64,000 nucleotides of DNA from Dermanyssus gallinae (taxonomy: Eukaryota > Arthropoda > Arachnida > Mesostigmata > Dermanyssidae), in assembly GCA_003439945.1 (NCBI GenBank), contig QVRM01005417.1, forward strand, positions 124,001 to 188,000, given 5' to 3'. Below the pieces are notes generated by a model. That model was given only the letters and a program-made list of their open reading frames with translations, made no database searches and was not told the DNA's origin. Within the stretch, counting starts at the first letter, position 1, and every line of letters starts with the position of its first letter. Position numbers and translations under genes: made by a program. Below, piece by piece: positions 1-11,212 of this stretch.

Positions 1-1076
1 TATATATATATACATAAACTCTGTAGAGATATGATGACATGCAATGAACAACATTTCTGCAAAAACAGTAGATAATATTCCAAATGCCACATAGCACAAA
101 TATTCGTCTTGCCCTTATACCTGCATATATATAAAATGCAGAATGCAGCAGGCAATGTGTGTTCTTATAAGGCACCCCATATTTGTAATAAATTGATTTT
201 AGTTGAACTTTTGCAGCATACTTCTTAGATATTCTCCAAAAAAATAATGCATTTATTCTTCATATGTTCGCCTTTCGTTTTTATAGTCTGGTGCAAGCTG
301 TCAACTAACACCTCGCTTGCGACTAAAACGATACTTTCTGGAAATTTCTTTAACTCTTCCTGAATGGCTGCCTAAGACCTTTCAAGCTGGTGTTTCTTTG
401 AGCTTCAACTTCCAGCTATTCCAGACAGTAAAATCCATGGGTTTAAGGTTGGTCGAGTATGAGGACCATTCTCTTGAAGAAATTTACGTCGCTACATTGT
501 CGCAGAACAACTTGATTTGTTATCGCGGAACCAGTGTTGAGTTCTTTTTGCTTGGTGGAAATGAGCAACTGCTTAAACAACTGGTGAACCTGTTATTGAA
601 GACGCAAAGTCCTGTTAAAATGTGTTTAAGTGTATTTGGCTGTCGTTAAAATTGCCTTGGCTCTCGCTCAAGGCATTATGCCCTCCAATATCGATTGGGG
701 GAGTATAGGGAGACATTCAGTTTTGTTTTATGCGGCATCAATACGACTGAAGTTTGACCCGAACCAGGCCTTATCCTCAAACCATAACAGACTCTGCCCC
801 TCGCTTTGATATCTGAGTACTGATTAGTTTTGAGCCATACACGGTCGTATTGTCCCTTTACTGCTGATTCGATAGTACGTAGGAGTCAGTATGTTTCAGC
901 CGTCAAGGAGCACTTTTGCTCTAAATGTAGCGTACACATATTTTTTTGTTGTTGCAGAAAGTTCATGATGACCTGTTGAATGAAACATTTGTCGGATGTT
1001 CTTATCTGAAATTTAAGTATGCCACTAATTTACTTGCATTCCGTTGAGGTTGCCATTGTTTGTAATATACATATTT
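1..1076. other. Intergenic DNA, mostly featureless
   Basis: AT-rich sequence starting in a short TA run. One 110-residue frame (317-649, +) has no recognised domain and is not preceded by a promoter or splice signal I can identify, so I do not call it a gene. The only structure is a block at about 402-459 that recurs in inverted orientation at about 1783-1842 (listed separately). Confidence 0.5.
402..459 (+). repeat. Short dispersed repeat, copy 1 (inverted partner at 1783-1842)
   Basis: About 57 bases that match the reverse complement of 1783-1842 with only a few substitutions, including a shared CCATGGGTTTA core. The similarity fades outside this block. In one shared frame both copies read LQLPxIPDSKIHGF with mostly conservative changes, but in copy 1 that frame closes a few codons later. 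The family is unrecognised; it could be two fragments of an old transposon. Confidence 0.6.
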
Positions 1077-1400
1077 AGTGGTGCCGACGGCGTAGGCGGC
1101 TTACGCACCGTTCGAAACGGGTCATTGCCATGGCAGCCATGATTGGCAAAGCAATTGCAAGGTCGAGGATTGGCCTTGCTAGTTGTATTCGTTGGACGTG
1201 GTTGTCATTGCCCTGTTGCATACCTATGTTGGAGCAAGCCTGTGTATATCCAGTAACGAGAATGCGATGACCATAGATACATTTAGACGATTTCGTGCCA
1301 CAGGCAACGTAACCTATTACAAACGTCTGAAATGTGATTGTCAGAGCGTTTAAAATCGTACTTTCTCCACGTTTGCGGTTAAAGCTGTGGTCAGTTTTAC
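1077..1400 (-). repeat. Unclassified dispersed repeat, copy A
   Basis: On the minus strand this segment matches 48540-48805 (+) along most of its length and 25055-25195 (+) at both ends. The best-conserved part is the last 65 bases (about 1077-1140), GC-rich with a CCATGG palindrome. All three copies there can be read in one frame as MA-x-MA followed by RFE-x-C-x-S-x-L. Copy A lies in a 149-residue open frame (1075-1524, -) of unknown function. No terminal inverted repeats or poly-A tail were found, so the class is unknown; it may be a LINE or DNA-element fragment. Confidence 0.6.
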
Positions 1401-2270
1401 GAGGTAGTAATGCTGCTTGTATCCCTGCGCCTTTTAAGGTACGTAATACCGAAGCTTTTTCACTACGATAAGTGTTAACTACCTCACAATCTTCATTCGA
1501 GCTTACTAGCCAAATGAAGCACAAGCAAGCACGTCATTACTCTTTGATTCCGACATGGACATGAACTCAGGAACCGCCAACGATTTCGACGAACAAATCG
1601 TCGAACCAGTCAGAACTTAGTCCTAGCGGCGCTAAATTATTTCAACTTTGCAAAGACATTTGATCCGGGTGTGGACCGTGCGCTATCTGTACATCAACTT
1701 TAGGTTGCAGCGATCAATATATATCCTATTTGGTGAGATCTGTAATATTATCTAAATATTTACGTAGTTAAATTTTTGCACATGTCGACCGACCCTAAAC
1801 CCATGGATTTTACTATCTGGAATAGTTGGAAGTTGAAGCTCCATGAGACCATTTCCAAAATCGGCAACATTTAGGCGATGTGGCTCTGTAGTGGTAGACT
1901 GCAGCCTCCATATAGAGATCGCTTTCTCTCCAATGTCACCATAATATTTTAACTGGGCATTCTTCTTTAATGTTTTCTTAGCATACCCAAGAAAATACAC
2001 AAACATGCGCTCGTTGCAATGGGCCAAATCAAGCCTCCACAACGACTATCTTTAATAACGACAATGCGCCTCTTCGACCTGCAGGTGACGCTAGTGGCCG
2101 CCTCTAAAGCCGCCTCTGGGTAATTTGGGAGATCTCATGTTTAAAAATTTTGAAAGACCCCACCTTGTCAAAGCATCCTTTTCTAAGGAGGTCTTGCGAG
2201 TGCAGTGTTAACGTCCAAGAGCCTCGGTAGCTGCTGAACATCAATTTCTTGCAGTCAATTGCGTCTCGTA
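1400..2270. other. Intergenic DNA with the inverted partner repeat
   Basis: It contains the second member of the 57-bp inverted pair (1783-1842) inside a 96-residue minus frame (1752-2042) with no recognisable domain. I see nothing else. Confidence 0.45.
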
Positions 2271-2272
2271 TA

Positions 2273-2278
2273 TATGTG

Positions 2279-2309
<31 letters not shown>

Positions 2310-2319
2310 ATATATATAT

Positions 2320-2379
<60 letters not shown>
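2273..2379. repeat. (TA)n microsatellite, interrupted
   Basis: Two TA runs separated by GTGA and GTATAATA interruptions. This is the first of many long TA arrays in the window. Confidence 0.95.
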
Positions 2380-2381
<2 letters not shown>

Positions 2382-4020
2382 CCTTTATCTAGTATTTTAC
2401 CAAGCCTTTTCCGGGTCAATCGGCAAGTGGAGTTCATGCTTGTTTTTTTTGCTTAATTTGTTTGGCATTTAATTCGGTCGTTTGTTCCGCGTGCAGGAAT
2501 AGACGAACCACAGCGGCAGAGCGTATGTAGTATGTATGTTGTGAGCGCGCGGCCCGTGTTTCTTCTGATAGGTGAGGTACGAGCAGAACTATATAAGTAA
2601 AAAGCTATAAATAGAAATAGCAGTTTAACACGATGTCCTCGTTATTGTTGTGAGCAAGTCATCTACAAATTCCTCAGTTGACAATTATTTTAGAGACATA
2701 GAAATTTAGAGTTCGAACGGTTCGAAGGGAACTGATCTATACAGAATCTCTAAAGACATCAAAATTGCGTCTTTGGTCAGAAGCTATCATATCTGGGCGG
2801 TTCAGTAGTGTAAAGATCTCCGATGGATCTGATGAAGGTCTTGCTCTTCGAATCTCGGCCCGCACCCCGGACACACAACGGAATGAGCTCTCCTCAGCAA
2901 TACAAACAGTGCGTATTTTGTGATGCCAAGGCATGCACTCGCAGTCGCCTTGACTCTTCTTCTTGATCCGTTGTTAGCTCAGCAGTAGGCTTTGAATAGA
3001 ACAGAATAAAGTATGTGCGTAATTCTATACAACTTCATGCTTAGTTATGATGTCATTTGGAACCGTATGATGTGCCAGACTGTGGCAACTCGACCTTTGT
3101 TTACGGCAGCGTCGTCACTATCATCAAACCGCTCATACGATAATGCGCGCTTCGAGCAACATTTTTTGCGATAATTGCAGGTTTTCTGTTGAAGCTTTGT
3201 TGGGCTTTTGCTGTTGCCTGAACAACGACCCGACAGGCAACTTCTTACTTTACGGCTCGCAACCATGGAATAGGATACGTCTTTCTATCTGGCAGTGACA
3301 TAAGGGTTTTTGCAGGTACGTTGGCGGCTTTGAAAACCGTTAAGCCGTGGTTCATGATCACAAGAAAATTTGCTTAAATTGTGATTGAGAACTTAACATA
3401 CAGTTGATATTTCGTGATTTTATTTTATGTTTGTATAGGGCGTGACGCCTGTCACAAGCAACGTAAGGAGCGTTGAAGGACAGTTGAAACAGCAAAAAGT
3501 GAGGTGCCTTTAGAACTTCTAGCTGGAAAAAGCTGTCAAACTGGTTGTTCGCATAATCACCACAATGACCCGACGCTGTGCGTTCCTCGGTTGCGCAGCT
3601 CGGCGATCTTTTACCTGCCTTTTTCATTTCAATAACGGGAGTATATATGTGCATACAGCCATAGTTGTAACGACGATGATGCTTATGATATTGTAGGGCG
3701 CTTTTGAGGTGCAAGATATATTGCCCACCCAACCCCCCCATTTTGAGACACAGCTTTTGCCGTAACGTACTTGAATCATGGACTACCAAGCTAATAGAAT
3801 AATACAAAACAAATATTTGCAAAGGAGCAAAGAAGAATGTACAAAACACACTACGTATCATATTTTACCAACAAAAATAGTTCATAAAGAGAGAAAAAGG
3901 GAGAGACAGAAAGAGTACTCGATAAACTAGAAGACAGGGAGCCAGGCAGCGGGAGAGAGGAAAAAGACTAAAAAAGCAATAAAGATAATAGGGAAGAAGC
4001 TGAAGCCAACTAACCCATCC
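2380..4020. other. Intergenic DNA, no supported gene
   Basis: Contains several short frames on the minus strand. The longest is 167 residues (3358-3861, -), starting at an ATG, with no recognised motif. Base composition and lack of homology give no support for any of them. Confidence 0.45.
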
Positions 4021-5160
4021 GGCAGCTCTTGGCCCACCACCGAGCCATACTGCTCACAACAGTAACGTCAATTTTTAAGCCCATTAGCGGTAGGAAGCTG
4101 AGAGGAGGGCAGCGCGACGTGACGCGTTGTTCGTTGTTCATTGAGCCACGCGCCAGCTAGCGATGAGAGAAGCCCGTTGGGAGATTGTGGAAAAAAAGAC
4201 GGCGCCCGTCGGCTGGTTTTTGTCTAAGACTTCAAATCGCCGCCGGCTCCACCACCACCATCACCATCGGGGACGTTGAGTCAATGGAAGAGAGCAACGT
4301 GGCTTGCGCCTGGCCCGCATCCTCGCTCGCAGACTGTGTGCCGTCAGCAGCTGCTGTCAGTTCCGTTTGCTAATCCCCGGAGAGTCGTTTACGACAAGGC
4401 GAGAGAGAACGGGGCGAAGGGGAGACACAGAGGAAACGAGGAGCGAAGAGGAGAAGGGGAGGCACAGAGGAAACGAGGAGCGGAGAGGAGAACTCAAGGC
4501 AATGGATGGAAAACCTTGCCAACCATTAGAGCCATCCATTGCTTGACGCTACCCGCTACCAACAGTGGAAGGTGCCCCAGCACGCCCGCCAGCAACGTTA
4601 GTTCGTCGCTCTACAATTTCTCACTCACACTCATATGTAATCGATACAAGTTTGGATGTTTACGCCCATGCAAATGCGTGCACGCGTGATCACGATTCAC
4701 GCGCATTCATGCTGTCTATGTGCATGCATACATATATACGTAGAGGGTGACTGTCGTGCTGGCAGTGATGATGGCGGTGGTGTTGACTAGGACTTAGGAA
4801 TGATACCAGAAATACATTAGGCTAAATGAGATGGGTGCAACCAATTTAGAGGGTTGCATTGGCCTACAGCAACGATAGCGGCGAGGAGGTCGGTCGGTTG
4901 ATCAGAGGGACGGACTTTCGAGTAGCAACCGCTGTTGAGACGTTGCCAGGTTCGAGAGGCTCCGGCCCACACTTGCAGTTGAGAACAATCCTGCAGTGGT
5001 GGCAGTGTGTGCGTTCCGCATTTTCCATTTAGTCCTCTAAAAAAAAGTTTTGGGAGGCTGCTACCGAGAGAGCGCCGATTCCGCCCTTTTTTGTGGTTGA
5101 CATTGCGGCCTATCTAAGTGTAGCCCGTAAAGCGCCCGTCGTCGTTCGTTGTTCTTTCGA
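4020..5160. other. GC-rich, repeat-rich island 1
   Basis: Composition changes from AT-rich to GC- and CpG-rich with purine runs and CAC/CAG triplets. It includes a 40-50-bp tandem duplication (about 4415-4490) built on GAGGAAACGAGGAGCG. Several overlapping frames exist on both strands, which is typical of low-complexity GC DNA rather than of a coding exon. It could be a promoter or 5' UTR exon; no splice-junction pair was convincing. Confidence 0.35.
4415..4490 (+). repeat. Short purine-rich tandem duplication
   Basis: Two copies of a unit of about 40 bases containing CACAGAGGAAACGAGGAGCG, differing at a few positions. It lies inside GC-rich island 1. Confidence 0.8.
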
Positions 5161-5161
5161 G

Positions 5162-5187
5162 ATATATATATATATATATATATATAT
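5162..5187. repeat. (TA)n microsatellite
   Basis: A pure TA run of about 26 bases at the edge of GC-rich island 1. Confidence 0.95.
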
Positions 5188-5309
5188 GCATTACTCTGTG
5201 ACATAGACTACAATTTTAGGAGACGGTTTAAAGTCTATTACGAACTATTGCTGCGAGTAAGAAGCACACTTTCGATCTCTAGCTGAATGGGACACGGTTT
5301 CGGAGGGCG

Positions 5310-6540
5310 GATGTTAGCCCGCTGAATAGCTCACTAAATGCATCTCCTCCTAAGGCTTCAGTCTGTTATAGCCCAGATCTGAATAGGACAGTAATATGGA
5401 TCATCGCGAGGAGTGACGAATGCCACTTGAATCACCAACGAACTTGCCCACAGCCGGCATGCTTTGTCCCAACGCCTGCAAACCCGTATAATTCAATGTC
5501 AAGTGATCTACGGTTACAGCAAGCGGAATCTTTATTTTGATTTAGCCTCTCCGAAGCTCCTTGTTCGTTCAGCAGTTCCGTAGTTATAGCTGCTCCCAGC
5601 TTCTACCTAGAAGTCGTGCCTCATATATAAAAGACAATTTTCTTAATTGTTCATCTAGGGGAGTTCTTGTAATATATGCCTCTTCTTCTATGTTCAGGTC
5701 CCAGGCTTCTGCATGGGCTATATTTGTTTATGGAGAAGGATTACTTACAATTGCTGCAAACAGGGAACGGAAAGGGTTCTACTTTGAATCGGATAGATAG
5801 AACCCACCTTCCCCATAAAGCTTTAATATCTAATAGCCCAGACCCCTATGGATCTCTATGGTCCATCAGGAGAAGTAGGGAGTGCCATTCAGAAGACTTG
5901 GTTGACGTCACTTACAGGTTCCCCCTTTCCCCCTACCGCCCGACGTGCTTTATCAACCCCTGCAAACCCAAATCATTCAAAATAATATGATCTGCTACTA
6001 CAGAACTCTGAGCTCCCTTTTAGCTTAACCCAGAGCTCCTCTTAGCTTTAGAACCTTCGTAACCCTAGCTGTTCGCAGCTCCCACTCAGAAGTTATGCCG
6101 CATATATAGCCTACGAATTTCTCAAGGGTTCCTCTAAGGGTATATTCGCTCCCTTTCCAACCCCCCCCCATATATCCCTGAGGTCTTCCCAATTAAAGAT
6201 ACAAAGAACTAAGCCCCTTGTTCCATGAGGATCTGCATGAGGGAATAGCTCTCCCCCCGACCTGTCTATCCATGTGTTATGTCTGGACTAAGAGTCGTAG
6301 TATGTGCCGCGGTGCTCCAGAAGGATTAGACTCCCATTTGACCTTCCATGCGTTCATTGCGTTCTGCCTCTTCATTTCGTTACTGCAGCTTGGGCCGTTG
6401 TCTCACAATCTATGCTTCTCCTTCGCCTTCACGTCCCACCGCCGGAAAAGCTTTGTCGCAACACCTGCAAACCCATGTGATTTAAAATCACGTACAGCTC
6501 ACTGAACTCTAGCTCTTCTAAACTTTTGATGTGTGAGCTT
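5310..6540. repeat. Satellite-like tandem array, period near 490 bp
   Basis: The block gctttgtc...cctgcaaaccc recurs at about 5475, 5959 and 6464, spacings of 484 and 505 bases. Other landmarks repeat in the same order between them: TAGCCCAGA followed by ATGGATC (about 5370 and 5837), and AGCT-rich text followed by AGAAGT and CATATATA (about 5590-5630 and 6070-6110). This gives about two and a half diverged monomers. Frames inside (5561-5990, 6218-6505) are not maintained between monomers, so I regard the array as non-coding. The family is unrecognised. Confidence 0.65.
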
Positions 6541-7717
6541 AGTGACTCGCGTGAGTGCTGCTGCCAGGACGTTTTAGAGCTCTTCCGGGGTTTAAGGCAG
6601 TGCCGCGTCGGTACTTGCCTTGTTAACTTCTGTTTGAAAGGATTCTCATCGGTGATGCTATAGCGAGCTTAGTCGCTCGTGAGTGGCCTGGGTAACCGCA
6701 CCTCTAGCGTAAACTCAATGCAGTAGTGTTTATCGAAGTTTTTATCTTCAGTGCGGACATTCTAACGCCTTATTTTCTCAGCAAGTGTGTTATCGCAAAG
6801 GTTAAATCAATATGTGGGTGAACCTCGTTCTGCAAACGGTGAAATCCTTGTTATTGTTCCGTACGTATATATCATGCCTAGCTGTCCAATCGAGTAATGT
6901 TGCATGACATTTATGTTCATTTGTAGTGGAGTAAACATAATATGTTACATCATATTAACCGCCGATTCGCCCTGTCCCAAGCCCAGTTGCATGTTAAACT
7001 TTTATTGAAGACAAAATGTAGTCATGCTGAAGGCAGGTAATAAATAGACTCGGCATGCAGTGTTCGAATTTAAGGCCCATTTGTAGCAGCCCCGTAGACC
7101 CTAAATATGCTGCATGAAATAGGTTATTTTCTGCTGCATATAACAATGTTATTTACTCGTTCCCTATAAAGTTGATTAATATTATATAGAAATGATTATT
7201 CTGTATTCCCATCAAGCTGCACGATGAAGTAAAGCGCTTGTCTCAATCCGTTAAAAGCCAACGTGTCATTAAATTGAAAGTTGTCCCAAGTCAGGTTCAA
7301 TGTTTGTGTGCTAGCCGCTGGGATTACATTCCGGCTTTTGAAATTGAGGTATGTAAATAGTTTGTCTGTCATGTGGACAAGACCGCAATATTTTTTTATC
7401 TGCTTAACCTACCGCAGAACGTATAAGGAAAGGTCAAAGTCAGGACAAAATTTGTATGGACTGCATCTTATTTAAGATAGCCTCATTGTTGCTTAGCTCA
7501 ATAACCTAACCGGGCTGGACATCTGGATTGTTTAATATAAACAGTGGGATTTTTGCACATCGGCCCTTACTTGGGACAAATGCCTGCTATATGGTCTGCT
7601 GATTTATATATGTACGATCGTGGCAATAATGAGCTGGCTCGGGGATAAGCTTGACTGAAAGCTTCTCACAAGCACTTGTTTAGTGAGTTAAATCACATTT
7701 CTGTGTAACCCCAGTAT
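6541..7717. other. Intergenic DNA, featureless
   Basis: AT-rich sequence with no frame over 70 residues, no recognised element and no simple array. Confidence 0.5.
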
Positions 7718-7750
7718 TGAATTGTAAATTAATTATCATTACAAGTTTTA

Positions 7751-7793
<43 letters not shown>

Positions 7794-7864
7794 CAAGATA
7801 ATTGAATCGTAAATTAATTATCGTTACAAGTGTTATGAATATATATATATATATATATATATAT
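7718..7864 (+). repeat. 85-bp tandem duplication with TA arrays
   Basis: The block TGAATTGTAAATTAATTATC (7718-7760) recurs with four substitutions at about 7803-7845. Each copy runs directly into a TA array (7755-7792 and 7838-7864), so block plus array was duplicated as one unit. Confidence 0.85.
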
Positions 7865-7999
7865 TGTGTGCGAAAATCAAATGTTACCCGGCAGCATTGC
7901 TAGGGAGAAACCAACGCAAAAGCAGGGTGTATAGCTCACTGGGGCAAGGAATACGGTGAACTTGGTGGGCCATCGGCTCTCTAGATAAGGGGGAGCTTT

Positions 8000-9960
8000 G
8001 ATATTCAAATGATATCCATGAGTAGTGGCAACGGCAGCAGCAGCACGACCTTAATGCGCGGAATATGCTCGATCCTCGGGTAGAGACCACCCACACGTCG
8101 GCCGAGGAGTAAGGACATCCGGGCGGGCGCTGAGGACGACGGGGAGGAATTGCTTGAGGGAGGTTGAGGGAGCCGTCGGCGCGCCACCATCGATGTCATT
8201 ATAGTCCTCATCGGCGTTCGTTTATTTCTCGTTTTTCTCAAGCTTTCCTGGTCGTCGTCGTTGTTGCTGTTTCATTTGGGCTTTTCCTTTCCGCCCAACT
8301 TTACTACTCATCTTTGTCTTTTTCCTACACAACCTATGGCCGCCGCTATGGCGATGAGGGGAAGTCACGGCCTCTAACGGCCTCTGCTAGTCTGCTGCTG
8401 CTGCTGCCGCCTTCATCATGGTGTTCGTGGTAGTTCGTGTGTGTGTGGGGTTGTATGTGCGGGGTTGATGAGGGAGAAGGGGGGGGGGAGGGGGAAGGCG
8501 TGGTAGAAGTGGTGGTGATGGTGGTGGTGGCGATGGCGGTGTCAACAGTACCGTACAACAGCAGCAGCAGCAGTAGCAGCAACGTAAGTTGCAGCCTTTC
8601 TGGCCCGGCCTCTCTCGTGTGTACGTTTTGTTTTCTCTCGGGAGCGCGCGCGTTTTTTCTCCCCTTTCCTATATCTCTTCTTCTGTCTCTTGGTCCGACT
8701 GTCTCTCTTCTCGCCGCCATGGTCTCTCATCGTTCTCAGCAGCAGCTGCAGGCAGCGCAGCCCTGCTGAGATTCTCTGAATCTCGGTTCCTGGTTGTTAT
8801 GTCGTCGTTTCGTATTCTTCTCGTGACATTCGTGTTCGCTCGTGACGCTCTTGGCTGGCGGTGGCCGCTGCCGGCGTTTCGAATCTCCTGGGGAGTCAGT
8901 CAGAGCAGAGAAATACCAGCAGGGCAGCAAAAGATAAAGCAACGGCTCGAAGTGGTGGCCTGGTAGTCGCTTCCATTGCCGCTCACCCCCATACGTCTCC
9001 ATCTCTTTGCTCTGTCGCTGACGGAGAAACCGTGTCGTCAACGAGGGAAAGCCGACGCTGCCGAAACAGCAGCAGCGGCAGCAGAAGCAGAAGCAGGAGC
9101 ACCAGAACTACTAGTGAAGAAGGATATCAAATTTACGTCGTCTGAATTTCCGACTATTTTTTCGTTCGTTCCTGCAGCCGCAGCCGCCGTTGCAGCCGCC
9201 GACATTCGAAACGAGAGTCGCGAGAATCCATCGAAGAGAGCAGACAGACTTCGACGACGACGACAACGACGGCGACGAAAGCGACAACGACGCCGCTGGT
9301 CCACCGACCAGGCATGAAAGATCGCGCTACATAAAGATCGTAGTGGCTGTCGACTGCCTGGCTGTCTCTGTGTGTGTGCGTGCATGAGCTCGTAAGATGT
9401 GCGACACATCAACAAAAGGATAGTTAGAAGGAGCAAGAGGGAAGAGGTACGGATACAGGGGGAAAGAGATGGAAGTTACGTAGGCAGATGTACGGAGAAA
9501 AAAAGATACTTTCAGGGAGAAAAAAAACATGTAGTAAAGAAGACTGAGAGAGTGCAGAAGAGAGAGAGATAGGAATAGGTCAACAAATTTGAAGGGAAAA
9601 CGAACGTGGCTCGGAGTGTGCGCCATGTAGGTCGGCGTTGTTGTTGTGGCTGTGATCGCCACCTACAGTCTACATGCGCGCCGGTCTTCTGCGATTGGGT
9701 TGTTGTTGCTGCTCTTGTTGTTGCTGTTGTTGTTGTTGTTGTTGCTATTGTTGCTTCTGCTACTTCTCTTGAAATTGACGCCGCCATTGCTGAGCAGCTG
9801 GGTTTGCTTGGCCGGATGGCTGTTTAGATTTCTGACTGGCGAGACTTGAGAACACGCACGGAGACGCACGTCACGGTGATTTGTCAGCAGCGGCTTGAGT
9901 GATGATGATGATGATGATGCTGCTTATGGTGATGCTTGTGATTTATGATGATTGACGGCG
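8000..9960. other. GC-rich, triplet-repeat island 2
   Basis: The largest GC-rich segment, with runs of CAG, TGG, GAC, TTG and ATG triplets (for example about 8558-8580, 9697-9745 and 9900-9920) and polypurine or polypyrimidine tracts. Open frames occur in nearly all six frames and encode homopolymer-like Leu, Ala, Ser, Arg or Asn tracts. This is what triplet repeats produce by chance. It may be a host promoter, 5' UTR or low-complexity exon. I could not define an exon by splice sites or homology. Confidence 0.35.
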
Positions 9961-10143
9961 GCAATGATAATGTCTAGAGAGTGGTAACGCCACCTCTATC
10001 ATAGGGACGATGAAAAGCCTAGAGGGGAGGCTAGAATAAGGCCTGTGCAAAGCGGCGAGCAGCGCGGTGCTAGAGCATATGTTTGCGCATCACAAATATA
10101 ACTGTTACTGTGCCGAAATAACCACTATCGCCAGGCACTATCG

Positions 10144-10386
10144 ACTGCGATAGTTCCGTAGAATTGTATTATGTAACTTTTTTTTATGTTAGCACTTTGG
10201 AGTCAACAATTGTCTCCGCTGTAGTTACGGGTTCTCTAACCCAGGATTAGCCCACTTCGACAATGTGCCCCGAACAGACGAGCTGCGTTTCCTCGTTGAG
10301 TGTCGAGCGACAGCCTCTGACGCAAAAAATCCGATACTCTCGAGTCTCCCGTGGAAAGGTTAAGGCTTCTATCCACTGCGATAGTT
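10144..10386 (-). mobile_element. 5'-truncated RLE-type LINE tail with 12-bp TSD
   Basis: Bases 10156-10374 match the 3' end of the large LINE at 20.7 kb, on the same strand. The match covers the end of ORF2 (RLSLD, QRGNAA, stop near 10236), the short 3' UTR and an A-run (T-run at about 10172-10179 on the plus strand). The word ACTGCGATAGTT flanks it at 10144-10155 and 10375-10386, as expected of a TSD made by target-primed reverse transcription. About 16 bases separate the A-run from the downstream duplication. Its C-terminal frame is more intact here than in the large copy. Confidence 0.8.
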
Positions 10387-10389
10387 GAT

Positions 10390-11210
10390 AGTGCCATGCA
10401 AGGCAGCACACAGCAACATACTTCGTATCTGCATTCAAGCTCAGTCATTGGGTCAGGTTAGGTGACGGAAAACGCCGAAACAAAGGAACGACGTAATCAC
10501 GCCGCACTCTCAATACAATTGTACCGGTGCTGTGATATTGGTAGTCTGTCGCCAGGTGAAAACACGGGTCGTCCCCAGTTACAAGGAAAACGGTCGTCCC
10601 TAAAAAGTGAAACCAGGCCACAGACGGTTCAATAAACAGCATCGTGCATAACTATTACAAAAATAAATACAAATGTATTAATGTAAAATACAAATGTGCA
10701 TACATTAGTTATGTTTTCCTTAATAGCGCATAGTTTTGTAAAGAAAACACAGCAAAACACGCTATATGTGATCGCTTGTTTTATTAACCAGTTCCTGGCC
10801 AACAAGACAAACCTTTTCACCATGTTAACATGGCGGTTGCTGTTGCCACGTGTGATTGCTGAAGCCAATTGCAGTCTGCTTTAAGGTGATTCATGTCTTG
10901 AAGTATGTGTTACCTGTCGATAAAATAGGCCGGTCCTAAATTCGGATACACTGCCCCTCTCCCCCCCACCCACTTTCGATGTCTCACATGCCGAGTAAAT
11001 CCTAAAAATGATTCATAAGAGTCTGTAGCCATTTGTCGACTCGCGTGACTGCGTTCGTGCACAGAAACGGAATGCGGAGTACATTTGTGCACGGCAAAAA
11101 AAATGCCGGGCTGCTGGCCAATGTAAAAAACTTGTGATAGAATCCATGCATTATGCAATAGAAACAGTTTTTTAAATAGCGTATATACGAATGGTCTATA
11201 TATATATATA
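10390..11210. other. Intergenic DNA, featureless
   Basis: AT-rich; short frames only, none recognised. Confidence 0.5.
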
Positions 11211-11212
11211 TA

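Noticed and set aside
317..649. 110-codon frame near the window start
   Set aside because: No recognised homology; the only repeated part is a 57-bp block whose conserved frame differs from this one.
3358..3861. 167-codon minus-strand frame with ATG
   Set aside because: No motif, biased AT-rich codons, no splice or promoter context; length is possible by chance in 64 kb.
4685..4740. Short palindromic ATGCAT/ACGCGT words as an origin or operator
   Set aside because: Alternating purine-pyrimidine text is common here and nothing functional supports it.
9646..9849. Leu-rich hydrophobic frame resembling a membrane segment
   Set aside because: Produced by a TTG microsatellite; the opposite strand gives an Asn run.
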